Shown one piece after another: positions 24,177-34,100 of a stretch of DNA of 64,000 nt. The notes under the pieces were generated by a model. That model worked only from the letters and a program-made list of their open reading frames with translations. It made no database searches and was not told the origin of the DNA. This stretch comes from Warburgia ugandensis (Eukaryota; Streptophyta; Magnoliopsida; Canellales; Canellaceae). The first letter of the stretch is position 1. Each line of letters starts with the position of its first letter. The stretch spans positions 70,595,414 through 70,659,413 of the forward strand of contig CP141126.1 in assembly GCA_035236585.1 (NCBI GenBank), given 5' to 3'. The translations under genes were made by a program, and so were the position numbers.

Positions 24177-26280
24177 ATGGAACATGAAGAAGTAGAACTA
24201 GAACAAGAAAAACATGAAGTAGTACAAGAACACTTAGAAGAGGTAGAAGTAGAATAAGAACAACACACAGAAGAAGAACAATCAAGGTTACCGAGCACAT
24301 ATCCACAAGTAACACAACCTATGGAGAGAAAGCCCAGGGGGCCAACACAAATGGAACATATAAATAAGAGATCATCAAAGGGAATAAAAGAAACTATACA
24401 ATTCAATAGTAGAGGGTAGTCGATAAGTGGTAGTGCATATGCTTATGCTAGCTTCATATGTTGAGCTGTTAGAAGGCTGGTGCCAATCTCAGTGACTGAT
24501 TAGAGACTTGTATTGCCAACAGTCAAAGATGCAATATGGGAAATGGTCAAGGTATGTAAATTCTTCCTACATATAACATAATATGTCCCTTATATATATT
24601 GTTTTTATTTTCATATGATACACTAAGTCACTAAGTCACTACTCACTAATCAGTAGTCACTAACTTGCTTCCTCTTTTGTTTTGTAGTCTGTCTTTGCCA
24701 TATATGATGAGTACACTGAGTAGGAAGTGCAAGGAGCTAGTGAACAATGGAGGAAATGGAAGAGTGAGCTTGCAAGGAAGTACATGCTTGCAAATGCCAA
24801 TAATCCTTCTAGGCTTAACATGCTCCCTTAGTTGTATTCCTGCTTCATTGACCAGGAAGCATGGAATCAATTTGTATAGTTTAGACTATCTCCTAATTTT
24901 GAGGTAGTCACAACTTGAACTAGCCAAGCTAAATTTTGACTCTTGTAATGATTATAGTTTATTGTATTTTGATTTTATTACTTTGATGTCCAGGCAAAGC
25001 ATATAAAAGGACAAATGGTGCATGCAACTAATCATATGCAGCATCACTTTCAAGGTTTGGCTATGCATGATTAGAGGTAGAAGAAGTAAGTATATCATGT
25101 GACATTTCATTTCTATCTAATCATAGTATATTTTTATTTCATTAACTCTGACTTAGAGTCTCTCTTAATAGCAAAAGAAGGCTGGGACAACAAAGCCCAT
25201 CAACTTTGCTCTTCTTTGGAAAATGGCACATTCGAAAGGGTGTAACTCCTAGACCTTTACTAATGAAACAATTGCAGCAATTACATCAAAAATTGTAAGT
25301 GGTTTAAGACTTTAAGTTTTATAATTTTATTTTATGTGCCTACTACCCAGTTAACTAGTTTTATACTTTTATATTCTTACATTATATAAATATTACATAT
25401 ATAATAAGGATTTGATCATATTATGATATTTACATGTGTAGGAAGAGTTGACCCAAGAAAGTACAACTACAAGGACTTTAAGTAGCGCTGCTGCAAAGGG
25501 GGACATCTTGTATAGGGAAATGGGCCACAAGGATGAGCATCCTGGTCGAGTAAGGGGCCAAGGTTCTGGTGTTGTTCCTTCCAAGTTATTCCCTAAACAA
25601 AAGGCTCTTATGCTATAAGAATTGGAAGAATGGAAGGAGCAAATTGTTTTGGAGATATATAGTAATGTGAAGTATCATTTGTTGAAGGAACTCTAGGGTG
25701 GCAGAAGAAACTCATGTCAGGATGTTGCCCCTCATGCTCAACCTCAAGTTCAACCACCCCAATCTGACAATAGCTGCACTCCTCCATCAGATGAAGAGGT
25801 GGCAGAGCATGTATTTGAAGGTAATGTTCAGATTAGTGAGGTATGTATTAGTAACCTTTTTAGTTTACATAACTAATCATTATATATATGTTATTTCTCA
25901 AATGCAGGTGGGTCAGTCCATGTTGCAACTACATACATTTGAGAACTATGTCACTGTGGTAACACTATATGAGGTTTGGTCCATCACTTCTGCTACTTTG
26001 CATGGCCAGTTGATGCATCCACACACTACGCGCATGTGCATTACTGCCACCATTCAACCAGATGCTCCCCTTCCATTTCCAATACAAGAGGATGATATTC
26101 AAGCTATTAAGGATGCAATTGGATATCATGTGAGTTGCCCAGAGGAATTTATCAAACAAATGATATCCAAATCTGAGGTGTGTGTCTATATATATATATA
26201 TATATATTCTAACTGTAGTCATGGCATCATTTTCTGCTACCTTTTTTAAGTAATCATAAATTGTTAATTGATTAATATTG
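24177..26280 (+). pseudogene. CACTA transposase-like gene (plant Ptta/En/Spm type) with DUF8039-like exon
   Basis: A likely first coding exon starts with ATG at 24177 and an acidic Glu-rich N-terminus, and ends near 24551. Further exon-like blocks are about 24688-24904, 24994-25084, 25173-25292, 25442-25696, 25698-25840 and 25908-26177, most joined by GT...AG introns. Recognisable pieces are KRSSKGIKETIQFNSRG, KWKSELARKYMLAN, INFALLWKMAHSKG and GVVPSKLFPKQKAL, the usual wording of the plant En/Spm transposase family. The last exon (YEVWSITSATLHGQLMHP, LPFPIQEDDIQAIKDAIG) matches the DUF8039 region. In-frame stops occur in nearly every exon, so the gene is dead. Function is inferred from family resemblance. 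Confidence 0.75.
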
Positions 26281-26464
26281 TCTACAACATGTTAGATCAC
26301 TAGAAGCAGTACAAGGCGCAATTGAAACGAACCTCCCCGCTAGCAAATTCTAGTGTAGTGGCTAGTGTAGCCCCATCCCAACCTTCCCAAGTATTTCTAT
26401 ATACTTGTATAGTTGTATCATGTTACATGATGACAACTTTTACCATTGCGCCAAGGCTCCCCTT

Positions 26465-26820
26465 CTATATTAAGCCTAATTGGACTTTAAAAATGTTCAA
26501 GTTCTAAAGAATGAAGTGTACTAACAAGTCTAAAATGACTTGAAAAGTGTAGCAAGTAAAATTAGACTTAAAAAAAATTAATAGCAATTTCAGAACAATG
26601 AAGTGTAACATGTCTTAAAAAACATGAAAAATGTAGCAAGTTTACAAGAAATTGAAGTGTAAGGAGTCTAAAAATACTTGAAAAGTGTAGCAAGTCCATG
26701 TGGACTTAAACAATGCAACAACTAACAAGTTCAAAGCACTTGAAATGTAGTAAGTTTAGAAGAACTTTATAGGTGTAGTAAGTCCAAGTGAACTTGAAAA
26801 ATACAACAAGTCAAGGAAAA
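26465..26820. repeat. Array of short hairpins inside the CACTA element
   Basis: Roughly nine degenerate units, each a short inverted repeat of the form AAGTYC-loop-GRACTT, separated by GTGTAGCAAG-like spacers. Clear examples are CAAGTCTAAAATGACTTG at 26525-26542 and AAGTCCATGTGGACTT near 26692. It lies between the DUF8039-like exon and the protease region. Confidence 0.65.
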
Positions 26821-27159
26821 GAAAACATTACACTCATTGTAAACATTTGTTAAGTGCCCACAAGCTCAAAACGTTTTATTATCTTATCCTAGGTTAGAAT
26901 TTGTGATCTTACTTGAAGTAATGATTAGAGCTCAAAAAAAAATTATTATCTTATCCTGGGTTAGAATTTGTAATCTTACTTAAAGTAATGATTAGGCGTA
27001 TTTTATGGAATTCATGTGTTTCTTTTAACTTTCATCATCATGATCATCAAGACCTTATCCCAATATATGATAAAATTTGATCTCACTGTCTCTCTTCTTT
27101 TACACATGCTTGTATACCAGTATATGTTTTATATATTCATTACTAATTTATAAAATGTT

Positions 27160-28440
27160 ATATCTACAGTGTAGATATCAGGTGGAGGTTCCACCCAACA
27201 TGCCTCTATTCCTAAGGTTATTGTACAAACTGGCCAATAAAGATAAGGAAATCAGCCTCGTAAGGATAGAGGCAAGTGTGCTTGTAGATGATGTGGTTGA
27301 GCTTCTACTCTTCAAGGAAGACGTTTTAGCCATATGAAATATGGCTCAACTAGAATACATGCACATCATCGTCTATATCGGGTATGTGGACGTGTAAATG
27401 CTCTATTAGAGTTAGACTATTACAAATCAAAGTAACATTACTTAATTTTTTAATAACACTTGACAATTATTTAACATTAACCCAAATTCCTAATGCAAGT
27501 ATTTGCATGATAAGTTGCAAATATTAGAGGTCAAGGACATTTACAAGTTCCTTGACCCTTCTCTTGTCTTTCAATTGGACCATTTTCCCATGGACAAACG
27601 AAGTAAAGATATCATCCCTCGGCTCATGTGTTGTGTGAAGGGGCAAGCCTTACTGATTCCCTACAATAGCGGGTACGTTATAATATATGTTGCTAAATTA
27701 TGTCATTTCAATTTCACAATTCATACATATGAATATCTATGTCAGCTAAGATTTGAGAACTTAGAATTGAATTATTATTTTTATAGGTCCCATTGGATGC
27801 TACTAGCTTTGGATGTGCATGGTGGCCATGCAATGTTTTTCGATTCTTGTGGAGCGCACATTCGAGAACACCTGATGGAAATTATAAACCAGTAAGTCTT
27901 AATTATTTATTTTATTATAATATAACTACTCACCTGATAAGGGGCAACTATCATAATATTCATAATCTAATGCTTTTCAATTATATGTGCGTAGTGCATG
28001 GCATAAATGGGCTGAGCAGGAAGGTATTGACCACCCAGTAAAACTCAACTGGAAGAAGGTCAAGGTAAGGTTTACTAATTACTGCTCTTTAGACTCTTTG
28101 CTATAATTTTAAACCTCAACTTATTTCACCTAATATTTGAACCTTTTCTATTATCTTTAGTGACATTGGTGTGCAATGCCCTAAACAAAAATTCAATTGG
28201 GAGTGTATGTTCTCAAATACATGAGAACCCTCATTCTCAATGGATTTACAATCTCACAATTGAGAAAGGTAAGACTTATTGACCAATGTTATAGTTAACT
28301 AAATCCAAGATTACATGTCTAAACTAAGTTATTATATGTTTCTTATAGGTGTATTTGGGAAGCAAGAGTTACTCCCAGTTGGATCTAAATAATATTAGAA
28401 TGGAATGGACAGATCATATTATAAATTTTAATTTGTAATT
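27160..28440 (+). pseudogene. CACTA-associated Ulp1-like cysteine protease (C48) region, broken
   Basis: Many plant CACTA elements carry a SUMO-protease-like domain after the DUF8039 part. Here a linker exon at 27170-27337 reads QVEVPPNMPLFLRLLYKLAN. After an intron, 27503-27670 reads YKFLDPSLVFQLDHFP, and 27787-27893 reads SHWMLLALDVHGGHAMFFDS, which carries the catalytic His and Asp region. The last pieces, near 27995-28065 (WAEQEGIDHPVKLNWKKVK) and 28170-28262 (GVYVLKYMRTLIL), correspond to the catalytic-Cys segment, but the expected Glu-Cys-Gly before YYVL is read as Gln-Leu-Gly and a stop precedes it. The protease would be inactive. Confidence 0.75.
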
Positions 28441-28516
28441 CACTGTTCAGTGATGTAAATGAATGTATCAATCATGTATACACTTTTTACTCAAATATAA
28501 TACAAAGATCAGTTCA

Positions 28517-29190
28517 TTTCTATGGATGTATTCTATTTTTCTTTTGATTGAAGTATACTATGTGTCAATGTATGTGCTTTCTTTGTTTCAAACTTTCAAT
28601 GATGGGAAGTTGGTGTCTTGAACTAGACATATGGGATGTGCCTATAGTGTCCATGAAGAAGAGTGAATGTATCATGTATGGGTGATTGGGTGTGCTTTCT
28701 TTTGTTCAATTCAATGTGAAATGTATGGAGAAGTTATAGAATGTTGGAAGTGAATGTGTACATTTCTATGGATGTATTCCATTTTTATTTAGATTCAAGT
28801 ATGTGTCAATGTGTGTGCTTTCCTTATTTCAAATTTTTAATGATGGGAGGTTGGTGTGTTCAAGGCTTCAAGCAGACAAGGTTGTGATAATGTAATTATG
28901 TGAGGTTGTCTATTGAGGAGAAGTGTGTGTAGACACTAGACAGTGGAGTTGTGAATGAATTATATATGGGTGTACTTTCTTTAGTTTAGTTCACCTACTC
29001 AAATGTTCAATTCAATGTGAAGTCAGTGTATTGCATTGGGAAGTTAAATGTGCAATGTTTGAACTTGGAAGAAAATGTGTAATGATTGTAAATGTATTCC
29101 ATTTTTCTTTAGTTCAAATGTTCAATTCAGTGTCAACTCAAGTGGATGGAATTATGGATGGGAAGTTAAGAATGGGAAAATCTGTAATGT
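28517..29190. repeat. Degenerate tandem repeat in CACTA 3' region
   Basis: Units start at about 28517, 28763 and 29085 and share TGGATGTATTC, CATTTTTCTTT-like and GTGTCAATGTRTGTGCTTTC blocks. Unit lengths are about 246 and 322 bp. No coding capacity was seen. Confidence 0.65.
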
Positions 29191-29444
29191 TGGAAATGAA
29201 TGTGTAAAGCTACAATGAATGTAAATATAAAATATAGCATAAAGAATGGAGTGAATGTGTTATTTTGTCACACCCACATACTGTTGATCGATCATTGATG
29301 TACTATGATAAATACAACTTTAGGAAGAATGTACAAGGAAGTTGGAAACAAACAGAAACAAATAACAAAATAGAATGTACAAGTAAACTGCTAAGATTAC
29401 AAAGTTGTACATAATGGATGGTTACAGGAAAACGGTATTATATT

Positions 29445-29915
29445 GAAGATCATAAAGGACTGTTTAGCAAAACCCGTCCTATATTTCTCTAAGATTATAA
29501 GACTAATCTCAGTAATATAGGACGGGTATTTAATAATTGTCCTATACAACCTAGAAAAATAAAGGATGATTATTTATTAACCATCCTATAGAACCTGGAA
29601 AAATATAGGACAGGTATTTGTCAACCGTCCTATAGAACTTATAAAAATATGGGACTATTATAAACATTTCAAATATAGGATGGTTATTTATTAACCATCC
29701 TATAGAACCTATAAATATATAGGATGGGTATTTATTAACTATCCTATAAAACCTAAAAAAATATAGGATTGTTATAAACATTTCAAATATAGAATGGTTA
29801 TTTATTAAGCTATTTGTTAAATATCCTATAGTAGTTAAAATATAGGAATGTTACTAAGAAATGGTCCTATATAATGTAAAATAATATAGGATAGTTATTG
29901 GGTAATCATCTTATA
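29445..29915. repeat. CACTA subterminal hairpin repeats, right block
   Basis: About ten copies of ATAGGAYGGTTATTTATTAA-type motifs paired with ACCRTCCTATA, with 20-50 bp spacing. Same motif family as the two left blocks, as expected for the opposite end of the element. Confidence 0.85.
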
Positions 29916-29927
29916 TTTATACAAGTC

Positions 29928-30253
29928 TCAGAGGGTTCGACTCAATTGGTTCGCAGTTCACGTGTCAAACAAGTCAACACGACAGTTTAACATGTTACGA
30001 GTATAATGGGTCAACACAATGTGTTAACAGGTCACTTTTGATATGGGTCAACATGAAGTTTTAATAGGTAACATGTCAGATGGGCAACGCGATAGGTCCT
30101 AATGATTGACACGAACATGACACAATTTTTAGAGTATCTTTTCCATGTTGACCCAATAAATGACACGAACACAATAAGACTCAATCCTAACCTGCTAAAT
30201 ATGTATCCTGTTCAAGTCATGCTATCGTGTCGTGTCGTATTTTGGCAGGACTA
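29928..30253. repeat. hAT right terminal and subterminal repeats
   Basis: Clusters of CAACACGA, GTCGTGTCG and TGACACGAAC motifs lead to the terminal repeat TTGGCAGGACTA. This is the promoter-side end of the hAT, cut off from its transposase by the CACTA insertion. Confidence 0.8.
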
Positions 30254-30261
30254 ATAGTAAT
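30254..30261. repeat. hAT 8 bp target duplication, right copy
   Basis: ATAGTAAT directly follows the right terminal repeat and matches the left copy at 18656 at 7 of 8 bases. Confidence 0.8.
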
Positions 30262-31166
30262 CCACCTCCTTCCAAGAGGGTCCTATTAGCGCATAAGCTG
30301 CTATAGGTATCTTCTAAGGGATTTTTAATTAAATTGTAAGGTCTAGGGTCACACATAAGGTGATGATTAACTTAGATAGAATAAGCAATGGTGATGAAAT
30401 CCACCCTTGATCTTGTATAGGTGAGTGCCCTTACTAATTAATTAAGAATTCCCATGATAATTCGATAACCATATATCCACCTTAAAGTAATAGACTTACC
30501 CTAAAATGCAAGGAATGTAGTAAATCTAATGCTACTACCTATATGTGACTTAACAAAGGGTCAATGCCTCAATAGATTTGACACTATAACCATGACTGCC
30601 TATGTCCTTGGGTTATAGTTGAGCTTAGGCTATCCTTATTACATAGTTGCTTACTAATGTAATAGTCATAAATATTATGCAACAAGTATATATATGAGTG
30701 CAACGATATACTATTAGCTACCATCAACAATACAAAATTGAACTACTAATGCAACCCTAATATAGGAATTGAAAAGATATTAGAATAACTCAATTGGGGT
30801 CCTAGAAATAGTCTCCTCGACAAGTGTGAGTGCATGTACATACAACCTCCTCTTCTAGGTTAGGATGGCTAACTCTTGACTTATATTATTACACCCATTT
30901 TTATTTGAAGGAATTGTGATAAAAAAAAAAAAAAAATACATTCATGACCTCACTATAATTCAATAAAAAATAAAAAATAAGCTATCCTAGTTGTCCTCCA
31001 AGTCCTTTCTAAATTCCAGCACAAATATAAGAAAATTGAGTATAAGAAGTCTTTAAGAATAAGAAAAAATAATGCAAAAAATGCAACTAAACTAGATGCA
31101 ACCTTAAAAAATAATATTAGTGGTAAAGTATTTTAACCTATTTCTATTAGAGAACTCCATTGTGAA
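30262..31166 (-). mobile_element. Leader of minus-strand Athila-like element, right piece
   Basis: On the minus strand it matches the + strand leader at 5700-6570, most clearly over 30545-30665 (versus 6188-6310), where GTCAATGCCTCAATAG-like and GGTTATAG blocks are shared. No usable frame. It continues at 18655 across the hAT. Confidence 0.7.
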
Positions 31167-31183
31167 TCCCAATAATAGTGCCA
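31167..31183 (-). promoter_or_regulatory. Degenerate tRNA-Asp primer-binding site, minus strand
   Basis: TCCCAATAATAGTGCCA on the + strand is a decayed, one-base-shorter complement of the tRNA-Asp site at 5671. It sits directly beside LTR sequence to the right, as expected for a minus-strand element. Confidence 0.6.
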
Positions 31184-34100
31184 AGAATATAGTGTGATTT
31201 TAATTTTACTTCTGCGAGCGCATGGGTACACTATAGTATAAACAAGGCAAATACAAGTCGATCCCACAGGACTCTACTTTTTGGATTTTCATAGAATTTC
31301 AATCAAAATCTATTTAAATGACCTTAATAATCAATTATATTAAATATACTTAAAAACACTAAAGTGAGATAAAATTAATCAATTAACTAAGTCTTGGTTT
31401 TAGAATCCATCATATTAAACTTAAATGTTTACAAAAATCAAGCAACTTAGGTTTTATTGTTAAAAAGCCCATGCCCATATTTTCTTAATTTTATGATTTT
31501 GCATAATTATCTTTATTATTCCAACCACAATTTTTCTTTTGAGGGCACAAATTATCCTAGATTCTCTAAACTTAATCAATTAACCTAACACAACTAGTAT
31601 CTCAACTTAAAAAATTACTAGTTATATAAGTTACTTTGCTTAAGCAATAATTGATATTTTAGTACTTTTAAAACTTAATATTACTTAAATTAAACATATA
31701 TAAACCTAAGTTTCTTTCATCCTAATCCTAGGATAAAAACTAAACCTAGCATATTTACATCTAACATTATATTAAAGTATGAAAGTCCAAACTACTAATA
31801 ATAATTATCATCAGAGATTAAATAGAATATAAACTAAAGCATTAAATAACTATTAAAGAAAATAACAAACTAACTAAGAAAAAGTAAACTTCATTTCTTC
31901 AGAGTTAAATGGTCACAAAAGAGATACATGAATGAAAAGAAATGAAAAGCATGCAAAAATTAAACTCTCATGGAAAGGAACAATATCACCTAGTCCTCTC
32001 ATTGTGTTACCCAACGGAATCCATCAATGAAGTCACTCCAACATGCATTACCACCATGCTTTCCACCACCAACAAATGTCATACCATTGTTGTGTCTTTC
32101 AGCCAAAAATAGAGGACACCACCCAACAACCACTAACCTAAGGAAACAACTTCAATACTTACCAACCCAATCCATCCCATATTTCATGCACAACACTCCA
32201 ATGCCTTTGTATCGCATGTACCATCTAAAGCAACTCACTCTTTGGCTGATCTCTTCTTATTTCAATATGAAAAATACTTAGGACTGATGAAAGTAATATG
32301 CACGTAAGACAAGAGAAATATATGAAGACAGTGTGCATGTAAGATAAAGATAGTGTGCTCCTCTCTTTCTTCTTTTTTAATTATGCGAAAATCAATGGGT
32401 TCTCTTATGTAGATGCTTGATAATGTGACGACCTGAGTTTTCTCATGCATTTTTAAATGCAAGATCTAATTCTTAAGGCAGGATGCATCCCTATTTGAAA
32501 ACCATTTTATAAAAACCATGCAATGTAGTGGAAAATCCTTTGTTTTAAACTCATTTTGAAAACCCCCAGTGTCATTTGCTTTCACAACAACCAAAATAGT
32601 TCTTGAAAAACTTCAGAAATCATAAATGTTTTTCCCCAAGTCTACCCACTCACAGCACACAGCCCAACTGTAAATAAATACAAACACATGTCCAAAGGTT
32701 TGAGAATTTACTTACATGTATAATTGTTTCCTTTTTTATTCACTTGCTCGTAGCACTAACATAGATGTCGTCAACTCGTGGATGGAATTATCCTGAAAAA
32801 TGTTAAGGATAGGGTGAGTATATACTATACTCAGTAGGAGTCTATCACTACTAGTTTTACAATGCATGCTATATTTAAAATCATATGCTCTTTAAAACAT
32901 GTGCATGTTCGAACAATCATGTTCAATATCAATATCAAAAACCATTGTCAAATTGAAATACTAAGTCTTAAAGAATCGTACAAACCAAGTCGAAAGTATC
33001 ATATATCATAAACATAATGATATGCATAAGATGCTGAACTGAATGCAACTCATGGATATCTGGTATGGTATGGTCGACCAACCTCATGTCATGCCATATG
33101 CAATGCAAGTAAATCCATGAAACCATAGGGCCCAAACTATGCCCACGACCTCGCCACCGTGTGGTCCCTAGGTACCTCAGGACACAGCGTCATAGCCTCC
33201 ACGGGGCATGTTACACATCGACCCAGTGCCGTGACACCAGTGGTAGCCCCCTGTACCACATGCAGTCGACGTAGGGACATGCCCTTTTTGGGCGTGGTAC
33301 CCATTCCACCTAGTAGTGGTAGAGGCTGGGTGGCCAACCCAGACCCCTTGGCATAGTGTCCATGAGCTTACTAGCCTAAATCATATAAGATCAAACAAGA
33401 AAAAAACCTCTTTTTCAAAACCTGTCCTCTTTGGGTCCCTCACAACTGCCTGGCCCTCACAATTGCCTACCCAGCGTCTTTTGGTAACCCTCAAGGACAT
33501 GCAATTCTGCAAGAACTCAATGCTCACAAATCATGCGATATATGCAATTGTTTGCAAAACATGTCTATGCATAATGTATTTATCATATGCATGCTGAATT
33601 CATTTATATGTTAAATAAGTCATAAAATAAGTCATGCTAAACAAGTCATATATGTATACTTAAAACATGCATTCTCAAAACAATCATGGCTCTTTTTAGA
33701 AAGTCTAGTGGCGATAAAGCACCTACCTCAAAGTATCTTGGAGTCGAGTCCTTTATAACTTTAACCCATCCCTGGGTCTCATTTATAAACTCCTGGGTAT
33801 GAATGGATACAAGGAGTCCTTATTAATTTCATTCTATTTAGACATTAGATCGTTAGATTTTTCTATTGGGTCCATGGTCCTTGCCTTATTCATTCGACAG
33901 GCTAGATCCTATGGTGTGGATCTACTTTCCAATAGTTAAACTCTATAATTTATCCTCTAATCCTAACTTTAAAGTCTCATTAGATTTGCGTGCCCCCCAG
34001 GACACCCGTGTATCCTGGTTGAACCGCGACCGCCTTACATGCATGCACGCCCAAAGGCCGTGCCAGGGACCACGTTTTGCACACGTACATGCATGCTTAA

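Larger units (their letters stand above)
21883..29927 (+). mobile_element. CACTA (En/Spm) DNA transposon inserted in the hAT
   Basis: The ends are marked by blocks of hairpin-forming ATAGGACGGTT motifs. Candidate termini are CATTGTGCAATAAAGG at 21883 and, read inward from 29927, GACTTGTATAAATATAAG; both look like decayed forms of a CACT-type end. I could not confirm the 3 bp target duplication (TTG versus TCA), so the edges are approximate. Inside, on the + strand, are a plant Ptta/En/Spm transposase-like region, a DUF8039-like exon and a Ulp1-like protease region, all decayed. Excising it rejoins the hAT transposase 5' region with the hAT right end. Confidence 0.8.
18664..30253 (-). mobile_element. 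hAT DNA transposon, interrupted by a CACTA element
   Basis: The terminal inverted repeats are TAAGCCTGACAA at 18664 and, read from the right end, TAGTCCTGCCAA. Each is followed by subterminal clusters of GACACG/CGTGTC motifs, typical of this plant hAT group. The flanking 8 bp duplication matches at 7 of 8 bases. A minus-strand hAT transposase relic lies at 19275-21600. The element spans 11.6 kb, but about 8.0 kb of that is the inserted CACTA, leaving about 3.5 kb, a normal autonomous hAT length. It sits in the leader of a retroelement whose two halves rejoin across it. Confidence 0.88.

Noticed and set aside
24068..24406. Cys/Ser-rich minus-strand ORF of 112 codons
   Set aside because: Antisense of the acidic, Glu-rich first exon of the CACTA transposase; GAA/GAG codons read backward as Ser/Phe and neighbours.
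29551..29781. Minus ORF with internally repeated peptide
   Set aside because: The repeat comes from the CACTA subterminal DNA repeats, not from a repeat protein.
21883..29915. Regularly repeated palindromes resembling a CRISPR array
   Set aside because: Repeats are degenerate, spacing varies, and they bracket a CACTA transposase region in a plant genome.
29936..29950. GGTTCGACTC resembling a tRNA B box
   Set aside because: No A box, no cloverleaf; it is part of the hAT subterminal sequence.
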